From: Shimia_B sp039815465
GTDB taxonomy: Bacteria; Pseudomonadota; Alphaproteobacteria; Rhodobacterales; Rhodobacteraceae
Direction: 5' to 3'
Assembly: GCA_039815465.1 (NCBI GenBank)
Contig: JBCBZG010000021.1
Location: 7,959-71,958 of the forward strand
Length of the DNA stretch: 64,000 nucleotides
The notes under the pieces are model-generated. The model searched no databases. It saw nothing but the letters and a program-made list of their open reading frames with translations, and had not been told where the DNA came from. This document shows positions 25,455 to 32,622 of the stretch, one piece after another. Each line of letters starts with the position of its first letter. Position 1 is the first letter of the stretch. Position numbers and translations under genes: made by a program.

Positions 25455-26135
25455 ATGAACATTCTGTCCACAGGTCTCGACGAAGGCGAAGGGTCAGCGA
25501 CCCAGCGGGCCTATGTGGTGCTGCGGCGGATGATCGTCGAGGGCGACCTGAAGCCCGGCGAAAAGCTAAAGATCGAGGGGCTGCGGCGGCGGCTCGACAT
25601 CGGCGCGTCCCCCATCCGGGAGGCGCTGAGCCTTTTGACCTCTGACAACCTGGTGGAGCGGCTGGACCAGCGCGGATTTCGTGCAGCGCCCATAAGTGCC
25701 GAAAATTTCGAGGAAATTCTAGCGTTGCGCTGCACGCTCGAGGACATGGCATTGCGGCAGACCATTGAGGTTGCCGATGACGCCTGGGAGGAGGGGCTGG
25801 TGTTGGCCCATCACCGGATGCGCCGCGCCAAGGGGGCGGAGCCGGGGGTGTTTGAGCTATTGCACAAGGCGTTTCACATGGCGCTTTTGGCCAATACGCG
25901 CTCGCCGATCCTCTATAAGTTTTGTTCGCAGCTCTATGATTTGAACATTCGCTACCGGTTCCTGGCGGGCAACGCGATGAACTACCGCGCGCGGAATGTG
26001 GGCGATGAGCATCAGGGGATCTTAGACGCTGCGGTGGCCCGCGACGCCGATACCGCCAGCGCGCGTTTGATTAGCCATTACCGCAGAACGGGGGAGTTTG
26101 TGGTGGAGCTGATTGGGTCGGGCGGGTTGCGGTAG
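25455..26135 (+). CDS. GntR-family transcriptional regulator, FCD subgroup
   Basis: 226-aa regulator. A winged helix-turn-helix fills about residues 14-80 (AYVVLRRMIVEGDLKPGEKLK and IGASPIREALSLL). An all-helical FCD ligand domain covers about 90-215, with the metal/ligand residues of the fold in LLHKAFHMALLAN and DEHQGILDAAVARD. It lies 18 bases after the TRAP permease with a GAAAGGA ribosome site and is co-transcribed with it. FCD regulators normally answer to organic acids of the pathway they control, so this protein is the best candidate reader of the AT-rich motif at 21904 and 32172 (inference; the motif does not look like a textbook GntR site). Confidence 0.87.
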   Translation: MNILSTGLDEGEGSATQRAYVVLRRMIVEGDLKPGEKLKIEGLRRRLDIGASPIREALSLLTSDNLVERLDQRGFRAAPISAENFEEILALRCTLEDMALRQTIEVADDAWEEGLVLAHHRMRRAKGAEPGVFELLHKAFHMALLANTRSPILYKFCSQLYDLNIRYRFLAGNAMNYRARNVGDEHQGILDAAVARDADTASARLISHYRRTGEFVVELIGSGGLR

Positions 26136-26185
26136 GCCGCTTCCGGTCCCATCCATAAATTGCACAACCTAGCTGCAGTGTACTT

Positions 26186-26259
26186 GCCCGATGGGCACCA
26201 TCGGGCCGCGCCGGTCCGCCCCCACGGGGCGGCGCGAACGCCACCCCTCGGACCGGCGC
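26186..26259 (+). repeat. GC-rich two-hairpin intergenic repeat, copy B
   Basis: Small hairpin GCCCGATGG-GCA-CCATCGGGC (26186-26206), then a large hairpin with an 11-bp stem (26208-26218 with 26249-26259). The 38 bases at 26215-26252 are identical to the reverse complement of 34179-34216 in copy C. It lies between the convergent ends of the GntR and dioxygenase genes, where it could end both transcripts. Confidence 0.8.
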
Positions 26260-26303
26260 TTTAGCTGACAGGTTCTATGGTTCGGGGTAAAGGAAAGCGA
26301 CGC

Positions 26304-27176
26304 TTACCCCTCAGGCACCAGCGTCAGGTCAAAGTCGACCTTGAGCCAGGGGCCATCGACCTTGCCCGAAAGCTCATACCCCTCTGCCGGGAAGGTCCCT
26401 GCGGGCTGTTCGACATAGGTCATGATCAGGTCCGCGCGCACGCCAAAGACCGCGTCGCCGTCGAGATAGGGGTCGCCATCGGCGAACACCTCGCTCACCA
26501 AGGTCCGGTGGCCGGGGGCCTTGGCGATAAAGTGCAGGTGGGAAGGTCGCCAGGCGTGGCGGCCCGCGGCGCCCAGGATGTCGCCCACGGGGCCGTCGGT
26601 GGGGACCTCGTAGCTCACCGGTTTGACTGTTGTGAAGCCATAGCGCCCGTGGGCGTCGGTGTATTGAATGCCGTGAAAGGAGTAGGTGTCTTGCTCGGCG
26701 TCTTGTGAGGAGTAGAGCCCGTTGGGCGCGGTCTGCCAGATGTCGAGCTCCGCGCCTTCAATCGGGTTGCCGTCCATGGATCGCACGGTGCCCGTGGCCA
26801 GGAGCACGTCGCCCTCGTAATGGCGTTTCATGTCAAAGCCGAAGGGGATGGTGGGGGAGTCGGCCACGTGGAACGGTCCGAGAACTGATGAGGATGTTCC
26901 GCCCTCGACCGTGTTGATCATGTCCACCAGGGAGGAGAGGCCCATGACGTCGGAGAGCAACACAAATTCGTGCCGGTCCTTGGTCGTAAACTCCGTCATG
27001 CGTTCGAGAAACGCGATGCCGCGGTCCCATTCGGCGTGGGTGAGCTGGGTTTCTTTGGCAAACGCGTGGAGGTGGCGGGCCATGGACATCATGACCTCTT
27101 TAAACCTGGGGTCGGTGTTTGGGCCGAAATAGGATTCAAAGACGTCGGTGATGTTTTCTTTGGTGACGTTACGCAT
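26304..27176 (-). CDS. Intradiol ring-cleavage dioxygenase, hydroxyquinol 1,2-dioxygenase type
   Basis: 290-aa non-haem Fe(III) dioxygenase that should open a catechol- or hydroxyquinol-type ring between the two hydroxyls. An N-terminal helical dimerisation domain (about 1-100) precedes the beta-sandwich. The iron ligands are Tyr155 (DIWQTAPNGLY), Tyr189 (VSYEVPTDGPVG), His213 and His215 (RPSHLHF), with the spacing of hydroxyquinol dioxygenases. Domain layout and length also fit that subgroup more than catechol 1,2-dioxygenases, giving a maleylacetate-type product. It is the last gene of the minus-strand operon starting at the FAH gene, nine bases after dctM. No maleylacetate reductase is encoded in this window, so the next step is unclear. 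Confidence 0.85.
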   Translation of the reverse strand: MRNVTKENITDVFESYFGPNTDPRFKEVMMSMARHLHAFAKETQLTHAEWDRGIAFLERMTEFTTKDRHEFVLLSDVMGLSSLVDMINTVEGGTSSSVLGPFHVADSPTIPFGFDMKRHYEGDVLLATGTVRSMDGNPIEGAELDIWQTAPNGLYSSQDAEQDTYSFHGIQYTDAHGRYGFTTVKPVSYEVPTDGPVGDILGAAGRHAWRPSHLHFIAKAPGHRTLVSEVFADGDPYLDGDAVFGVRADLIMTYVEQPAGTFPAEGYELSGKVDGPWLKVDFDLTLVPEG

Positions 27177-27185
27177 GGTGGGTCC

Positions 27186-28493
27186 CTAGTTCAGAATAGC
27201 GAGGCTGAGCGCCGGGTAGCGGATGAGGAGGATCAGCACGAGGAGCATCACAAAGGCGAAGGGGAGCGCGCCGAGGAAGACATCCTTGAGCTTGATGCGG
27301 TCGTCGTCGAGCGTGGCTTTGATGACAAAGCAGCTGAGGCCGAGCGGCGGTGTGAGGAGGCCGATTTCGGCGGCGACGACGGCCACGATGCCGAACCAGA
27401 CGAGGCTGAGGCCCATGGAGTCTATAAGCGGCAGGAAGAGCGGCACGACGATCAGGATAATTGAGGCCGTGTCGAGGATCGTGCCGAGAAAGAGCATCAG
27501 CACGACCAGTAGGAACATCACCCAGAAAAAGCTGAACTCATTGCCCGCGAGGAAGTTTTGGAGTTCATTCGGGAGCCCTGCAAGGCCGAGCATCCGCGCG
27601 TACATGGATGCGGCTGTGATAAGGAACAGGATCGCGGCGGTGATGTGGCCGGTTTCGATCACGGTTTCCCAGAAGCTTTTGAGGTTGATGCGGCCCCGGA
27701 GCGCGGCGATCAGGATCCCGACGAGCGAGCCTGCGGCGCCCGCCTCCACCGGGGTGGTCCAGCCGGTGTAGATGCCGCCCAGCACGATGACGATGAGCGC
27801 GAGGATGGGGAGCGTTTTGGTGGCGATCTCGCTCCATGGCATGAGGGTGTGATCGTCGATCTTTTCCCCACCGACGAAGCCGGGCGTGAAGCGGCCCATG
27901 AAGGCGATGGCAAGCACGTAGGCGGCGGCGAGCAGGAGGCCGGGAACGACGCCTGCCAAGAACATCTCCCCCACGGATTGTTCGGCGACGAAGGAGTAGA
28001 TGATGAGCATGGCCGAGGGCGGGATGATCATGCCGAGGACGGATGAGCCTGCCACGACGCCCACCGCAAAGCGGGGGTTGTAGTTATGGCGCAGCATCTC
28101 GGGCACGGACATCTTGGAAAAGACCGAGGCCGAGGCGATGGAGGAGCCGGTGACGGCGGCAAAGACCGCGTTCGCGCCCACGGTGGCCATGCCGATCCCG
28201 CCGGTGATGCGGCGGAAGCCCTGGTTCATGACGGAATAGATATCGGCGCCGAGCCCCGCTTTTGAGACGATCAGTCCCATAAAGGTAAAGAGCGGGATGG
28301 TGGCGAAGGTATATTCCATCGCGCTGTCGCCGATGGCGATTTTCAGCAGTGCGAAGGACAGATCAAAGCTGTCGCGCATGACCCAGATGGCCACAAAGCT
28401 GACGAGGCCGAGCGCGATGGGGATGTAAACCCCCACCCAGATGAGCGCGATGATGGCGGCGATGGAGAAGAGGCCGATTTCAAAAGGGCTCAC
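27186..28493 (-). CDS. dctM: TRAP transporter large permease DctM
   Basis: 435-aa DctM permease with about 12 helices (for example FTFMGLIVSKAGLGADIY, GSSVLGMIIPPSAMLIIYSF and DTASIILIVVPLFLPL). The true start is a GTG at 28493 that overlaps the dctQ stop as GTGA; the frame is open further upstream but that part would overlay dctQ. It works with DctQ and DctP of the same operon to import a carboxylate. Genetic linkage to ring-cleavage and quinone-reductase-like genes suggests an aromatic or ring-derived acid (inference). Confidence 0.92.
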   Translation of the reverse strand: MSPFEIGLFSIAAIIALIWVGVYIPIALGLVSFVAIWVMRDSFDLSFALLKIAIGDSAMEYTFATIPLFTFMGLIVSKAGLGADIYSVMNQGFRRITGGIGMATVGANAVFAAVTGSSIASASVFSKMSVPEMLRHNYNPRFAVGVVAGSSVLGMIIPPSAMLIIYSFVAEQSVGEMFLAGVVPGLLLAAAYVLAIAFMGRFTPGFVGGEKIDDHTLMPWSEIATKTLPILALIVIVLGGIYTGWTTPVEAGAAGSLVGILIAALRGRINLKSFWETVIETGHITAAILFLITAASMYARMLGLAGLPNELQNFLAGNEFSFFWVMFLLVVLMLFLGTILDTASIILIVVPLFLPLIDSMGLSLVWFGIVAVVAAEIGLLTPPLGLSCFVIKATLDDDRIKLKDVFLGALPFAFVMLLVLILLIRYPALSLAILN

Positions 28494-28996
28494 TGGACCT
28501 CCTCCCGCGCTTGGAAAATGATGCGCAGTGCGAAATGCACGGTGCACAGGCAGGCGGAGGCGAAGATGACGAGCTTGACCGGCCACCAGGGCGCGGTGAA
28601 GACGCCGGGCACGCCAAAGAAGTCTTGGGTTTCCCACATCTCCAGAAATTCGGGCCACATGGCGTAGGCCACGAGGATCATGAAAGTGCCGGAGGCTGCG
28701 TCGATCACGCGGCTCATCCAGGTGCCCACGGCCGGGCGACGGGTGCGCATGAGCATCAGGAACCCGTCCGAGCGCGTCAGGCGCCCCACACGGATCACGT
28801 CCGGAAGCTGCAAAAACACGATCAAGACCATGGAAAACTGCACTACCTCAACAGCGCCGAGGAAGGGCTGGTTAAAGACACCGCGCGCGACGATGTCGTA
28901 GTTCACAACGGCGATCAGGCCGATGATCACAAAGGTGCCGACGGCATTCGCGGCCATCGCGATGCCGTCGGCAAGGGTTTTAAACATCGTCAGCAC
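28490..28996 (-). CDS. dctQ: TRAP transporter small permease DctQ
   Basis: 168-aa protein with four membrane helices and the family pattern NYDIVARGVFNQPFLGAVEVVQ in the first half, typical of DctQ subunits. It stabilises DctM. It lies 12 bases after the dctP stop and overlaps dctM. An ATG three codons in is an alternative start. Confidence 0.9.
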   Translation of the reverse strand: MLTMFKTLADGIAMAANAVGTFVIIGLIAVVNYDIVARGVFNQPFLGAVEVVQFSMVLIVFLQLPDVIRVGRLTRSDGFLMLMRTRRPAVGTWMSRVIDAASGTFMILVAYAMWPEFLEMWETQDFFGVPGVFTAPWWPVKLVIFASACLCTVHFALRIIFQAREEVQ

Positions 28997-29008
28997 GAGT
29001 GTGTGCGA

Positions 29009-30091
29009 TCAGTTCGTGGCGATTTCCGCGCCCCAGTCCCGGACCGGGGTGAAGCCTGCATCGCGCAGCTTGCCAAGGTAGGCGTTGAGCATCTCTGTCC
29101 CGGGCTGGCCGTCGGCGTCGAGGCTTGCGGCCCATTCGGCGGCGATGTTTGGCATGGCATTGGCCCAGGCCTCCCGCTCCTCGGCGGGCATTTCGACGAC
29201 GGTGCCACCTGCGGCGACAAAGGCGTCGCGGCTTTCCCCGGCGCGGTCCATGGCGATGCCTGCGACGTGGTCACGGTAGGCCACGGCGACCTCTTGCAGC
29301 ACGCCCTTTACCTCATCCGGGAGTTTGGCCCAGTAGTCCTTGTTCACTGTGATGGTTTTGGAGTTCACGGCGCCAAGGTCGGCCTTGAGCATGTAGGGCG
29401 CGACCTCTGCGATTTTGAAGGTCTTCGCCGCCTCGGGCCAGAGCATCGCGTCGTCCACAAGCCCGGTCTGGAGCATGTTGTAGAAATCGGTCAGGCCGCC
29501 ACGCACGCCCGCGGCGCCAGGAATGCCTTCGAGATAGCGGAGGTTCATGCCCGCGCCGCCGATTTTCTTACCTTCCATGTCGGACATGGAATTAATCGGC
29601 TCTTTACCGAAGACTTGATAGGTGTCGAGCACGACGCCCGTGGCCAGATAGACCTGATTTTGCTTATCAAATTCCGCCTGCATGGCTGGGAACTCTTTCG
29701 CGATTTCATCCACGGCCTTGGCTACGGCGCGCGCATCTGCGGCCACAAAGGGCGTCACGGCTGACAGCGCCTGGCTGGGCAGTTTGGAGCTGTGGAAGAT
29801 CGTGGTGACGATCCCAATGTCGCCAAGGCCGAGCTTCACGCCCTCAAGAACGCCCTTTGGCTTCACGATCGTGCCGCCGTAGCTTTCCTGCCAATCCATC
29901 TGGTAGTTGCCGGTCATGGCGAGGCGCTTGTCGACCTCGGGGATAAAGAAGTTGGTGAATTCCTTTACCCAGAGCGCGCGGGCGGGGTAGCCGTCGATGA
30001 CGACGGCGCGGATGGTTTCCGTGGCCGATGCGGGGATCGCTGTTGCGGCCATGAGCGCGCCTAGTGCCAGGCGGCGGGTCCAAGTTTTCAT
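29009..30091 (-). CDS. dctP: TRAP transporter solute-binding protein DctP
   Basis: 360-aa periplasmic receptor with a signal peptide (KTWTRRLALGALMAATAIPA, then SA-T cleavage near residue 23). Segments such as GLGDIGIVTTIFHSSKLP, MSDMEGKKIGGAGMNLRYL and KTITVNKDYWAKLPDEVK follow the DctP pattern, but the canonical Arg-containing carboxylate clamp cannot be placed with certainty by eye. The second receptor type (DctP as well as TAXI) within one block suggests two related substrates or two uptake routes. It lies 33 bases after the OsmC gene. Confidence 0.88.
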   Translation of the reverse strand: MKTWTRRLALGALMAATAIPASATETIRAVVIDGYPARALWVKEFTNFFIPEVDKRLAMTGNYQMDWQESYGGTIVKPKGVLEGVKLGLGDIGIVTTIFHSSKLPSQALSAVTPFVAADARAVAKAVDEIAKEFPAMQAEFDKQNQVYLATGVVLDTYQVFGKEPINSMSDMEGKKIGGAGMNLRYLEGIPGAAGVRGGLTDFYNMLQTGLVDDAMLWPEAAKTFKIAEVAPYMLKADLGAVNSKTITVNKDYWAKLPDEVKGVLQEVAVAYRDHVAGIAMDRAGESRDAFVAAGGTVVEMPAEEREAWANAMPNIAAEWAASLDADGQPGTEMLNAYLGKLRDAGFTPVRDWGAEIATN

Positions 30092-30124
30092 GGTGTGTCC
30101 TCCCTAAAGGTGTGGGTGAGGCGG

Positions 30125-30580
30125 TCAGGCTTTTTGCCAGTTGACCTCGAGTTTGGTGCCGGCTGCTTCGAACAGCTTTGCTATGGCACAGTATTTCGCG
30201 GTTTCGATGCCGACTTGCGTCAGCTCCTCTGCGGTGGCGGGGCCTGTGCAGTTCACGGTTAACGTAATTTCTGGAAACGGGAGGTTAATTTCCTCCTGCA
30301 TGAGCACACCGCGGCGGTCGAATTTGCAGACCGCGTCGATTGTGACCTCGCCCAGTTGGATGCCGAGGCGGTGGGCGTTTTTGTGGCCGATGACGTTTGT
30401 GCAGCCGATCAGCGCCGCGAGCGCGGTTTCCGTGGGCGTGATGCCTTCGTTGGTGCCGCCGCGTTCGAGCGGTTCATCAATGATCGTGGTGAGGTCGCGG
30501 ACCGGGATGTCGGTGCGCGCGTGGCTCGTGGCCGTGGCAGTTGTGCGGTAGGTGACGACGGTTTTGGGTTTGACGGCCAT
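30125..30580 (-). CDS. OsmC-family protein
   Basis: 151-aa OsmC/Ohr-fold protein with two family cysteines, Cys60 (ALIGCTNVIGH) and Cys131 (TAKYCAIAKLF), which in Ohr/OsmC enzymes reduce organic peroxides with thiols. GITPTETALAALIGC is the usual family core. Within a ring-cleavage operon it may detoxify peroxides or reactive intermediates, or have a hydrolase-like role; this is inference. It lies two bases after the nitroreductase gene, so the two are co-translated. Confidence 0.85.
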   Translation of the reverse strand: MAVKPKTVVTYRTTATATSHARTDIPVRDLTTIIDEPLERGGTNEGITPTETALAALIGCTNVIGHKNAHRLGIQLGEVTIDAVCKFDRRGVLMQEEINLPFPEITLTVNCTGPATAEELTQVGIETAKYCAIAKLFEAAGTKLEVNWQKA

Positions 30581-30582
30581 GC

Positions 30583-31239
30583 TCAGATCACCTCGCAGAT
30601 GTCGTCAAACGCAAAGCGGGGCAGTTTTGGAAAGAGCGCGGTTTCGTCGGCGTAACCCAGGTTGCACAGGAAGTTGGATCTCCAGCCGCTGTCGGCAAAG
30701 AATTCCGCGTCCACGGCGGCATTGTTGAAGCCCGACATGGCGCCCACATCGAGGCCGAGCGCGCGCGCGGCGATCATGAAATACGCACCCTGGAGCGTGG
30801 AGTTCCGGTAGGCCGTGTCGTGGGCCATTTGCGCGTTATTGGCGAATATCGGTTTGCGGTCCTCATGCGGAAAGAGCGTGTCGAGGTGCTGCCAGTGGTT
30901 TGGGTCCCAGGCGATGATGGCCGTGACGGGCGCGCCCATCATTTTGGGCACATTGGCGGGTTTGAGAGCTTTGGAGAGCCGCTCCTTAGCCTCGGGCGTT
31001 GTCACGAACACGAACCGCGCGGGCAGGGTGTTCATGCTGGTGGGGCCCTGGATCGCGATGTCGTAGAGTGCGCGCAGCGTGTCCTCACCCACGGGCTGGT
31101 CGGTCCAGGCGTAGTGGGAGCGCGCGTCGCGTAGGATCAGGTCGATGCTCGCGTCATCGAGGCGGCTGATCCGGCCCCGCAAGGCGCGCACGGCGGCTTG
31201 GGCGGCCTCGCGCGGGTCTTCCATTGACTTGTTCATCAC
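30583..31239 (-). CDS. Nitroreductase-family FMN enzyme, RutE/HadB/TcpB type
   Basis: 218-aa nitroreductase-fold protein. It matches RutE along its length as I recall that family (GPTSMNTLPARFVFV, AIIAWDPNHW, FRNS-like YRNSTLQGAYFMIAARALGLD, MSGFNN, LCNLGYAD). RutE reduces malonic semialdehyde in pyrimidine breakdown, while close relatives TcpB/HadB sit beside hydroxyquinol dioxygenase in chlorophenol clusters, where a quinone-reductase role has been reported (family knowledge). Both readings fit here: malonyl-CoA synthetase and hydroxyquinol-type dioxygenase are both neighbours. The start overlaps the FAH stop as ATGA. Alternative start at the second Met. Confidence 0.82.
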   Translation of the reverse strand: MMNKSMEDPREAAQAAVRALRGRISRLDDASIDLILRDARSHYAWTDQPVGEDTLRALYDIAIQGPTSMNTLPARFVFVTTPEAKERLSKALKPANVPKMMGAPVTAIIAWDPNHWQHLDTLFPHEDRKPIFANNAQMAHDTAYRNSTLQGAYFMIAARALGLDVGAMSGFNNAAVDAEFFADSGWRSNFLCNLGYADETALFPKLPRFAFDDICEVI

Positions 31240-32114
31240 TCCGCCGCGGCCTTTGCGGCCATGTCGGCCTCGTCCACGATGGGGCTGGAGCAGATGCCGA
31301 TGCCTTCGATCTCGATATCTACGGTCTCACCAGGCACGAGCCAGCGGGGATTGGGTTTCTTGGCGTGGCCGACGCCTGGGGGGGTGCCCAGTGCGATGTA
31401 GTCGCCCGATTCGAGTGTGCAGAATTCGGAGATGATGGCGATGGCTGTGGCCGCGCTCCAGATCATGTTGGCGGTGTTGGAGCTTTGTAGGATCTCGCTG
31501 CCCACACGGCTTTCGATTTTGAGCCCTGATGCGCCCGCGGGCAGGTCCTCGGGCGTGACCACAACGGGGCCGATCGCGCCGGTGTCGTCAAAGTTTTTGC
31601 CCGGCGTCCATTGGTGCGTTTTGCGCTGGTAGTCGCGGACAGAACCGTCGTTGAACACGGTGTAGCCAAACACGTGGTCGAGTGCGGCCTCCTCGGAGAT
31701 GTGGCGCCCGCCTTGGCCGATGATGACGAGCAGTTCGGCCTCATAATCCAGCTTTTCCGAGCATGTGGGGCGCACCATGGGTGCGCCTGCGGCCATGAGG
31801 GAGTTGGGGCCGCGCATGAAGAGGGCGGGGTAGTCAGGGATGTCGTATCCACCTTCTTTGATGTGTTCGACGTAGTTGAGGCCCAGGCAGATGAACTTGC
31901 TGGGGCGCGCGATGGGCAGCGCGGGCGTGATGTCGGCGGTGGGGGTCGTGGCGCCGGTGGCGGCTTTTGCCCGTGCGGCGAGCGCGGGTGAGGCGGCGAG
32001 GGCGGCGAGGTCGGTTCCGACCTCCGGCAGGGCTGCGGTCAGGTTAACGGCCTCTTCACCATTAACGGCATAAACAGATTGTGCGCCCTGATGAGTGCCG
32101 ACGAGAAAACGCAT
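31236..32114 (-). CDS. Fumarylacetoacetate hydrolase-family protein
   Basis: 292-aa FAH-superfamily enzyme. Metal and catalytic residues are visible in GLNYVEHIKEGG, KLDYEAELLVIIGQGG (two acidic ligands) and VFNDGSVRDYQRK (Asp ligand), and TPPGVGHAKKPNPRWLVPGE is the usual C-terminal run. Members hydrolyse or hydrate 2-oxo-enoic and acylpyruvate intermediates from ring cleavage. I chose ATG at 32114 because GGGAG lies six bases upstream; the ATG at 32141 has no ribosome site. First gene of the seven-gene minus-strand operon FAH-nitroreductase-OsmC-dctPQM-dioxygenase. Its promoter region carries the AT-rich shared motif. Confidence 0.87.
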   Translation of the reverse strand: MRFLVGTHQGAQSVYAVNGEEAVNLTAALPEVGTDLAALAASPALAARAKAATGATTPTADITPALPIARPSKFICLGLNYVEHIKEGGYDIPDYPALFMRGPNSLMAAGAPMVRPTCSEKLDYEAELLVIIGQGGRHISEEAALDHVFGYTVFNDGSVRDYQRKTHQWTPGKNFDDTGAIGPVVVTPEDLPAGASGLKIESRVGSEILQSSNTANMIWSAATAIAIISEFCTLESGDYIALGTPPGVGHAKKPNPRWLVPGETVDIEIEGIGICSSPIVDEADMAAKAAAE

Positions 32115-32171
32115 GGAGAACTCCCTGTTGCTGTCGGGCATTTTTGGCGATAAAAATCCCTCAAGTCAAAT

Positions 32172-32187
32172 AAAATCGATATTTTTG
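32172..32187. promoter_or_regulatory. AT-rich shared motif, copy 2 (FAH operon / YCII promoter)
   Basis: AAAATCGATATTTTTG, one base different from the motif at 21904-21919. It lies in the 84-base divergent gap between the FAH start and the YCII start, 11 bases before the latter and overlapping its ribosome-site approach, so a bound protein would block that gene. An ATTTTTGG octamer recurs at 32140-32147 and 32181-32188, and ATTTTT/AAAAAT forms a dyad at 32140-32157. Confidence 0.6.
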
Positions 32188-32198
32188 GGAGGGGCGCC

Positions 32199-32585
32199 AT
32201 GCCAGCTTGGACCGACTACAAAAGCGAGGCGCAGTCGCGGGGCGCGCTGGCCCATGAGCTGTACATGGTGCTGTCGACGCCCGCGGGGGAGCCTGCGGCG
32301 ATCAAAGCCAACCTGCCCGCACATCTGGCCTATCAGGCGGAGCAGGAGGCGGCGGGAAAGCTGTTCCTGGCGGGCCCTGTGTCGGACGAGAGCGGCGATA
32401 TGATGGAGGGGATGGGCCTGATCATCTACGCGGCGGCATCGCTCGATGAGGCGCGGGACCTGGCCGAGGCTGATCCGATGCACAAAAGCGGCGCGCGGGA
32501 TTACGTTCTGCGCCGCTGGCTTATAAATGAGGGCGGCCTGTCGCTGACGGTGCGGCTGTCGGGACAGTCTGTCCGCCTGGGCTAG
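32199..32585 (+). CDS. YCII-family protein
   Basis: 128-aa protein with a YCII (dimeric alpha/beta barrel) domain at about 20-110: HLAYQAEQEAAGKLFLAGPVSD, SLDEARDLAEADPMHKSG and DYVLRRWLINEGG. The His-Asp pair of the family (His43 and the Asp of ADPMH) is present. Members include muconolactone-isomerase-like and dehydrochlorinase-like enzymes (TftG), so a role in isomerising or dehalogenating a lactone or ring intermediate is possible (inference). A GGGAGGGG ribosome site precedes the ATG. Confidence 0.85.
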   Translation: MPAWTDYKSEAQSRGALAHELYMVLSTPAGEPAAIKANLPAHLAYQAEQEAAGKLFLAGPVSDESGDMMEGMGLIIYAAASLDEARDLAEADPMHKSGARDYVLRRWLINEGGLSLTVRLSGQSVRLG

Positions 32586-32622
32586 GCCAACTCGCAACAT
32601 CACGACCTCGGGGGGGGCACCG

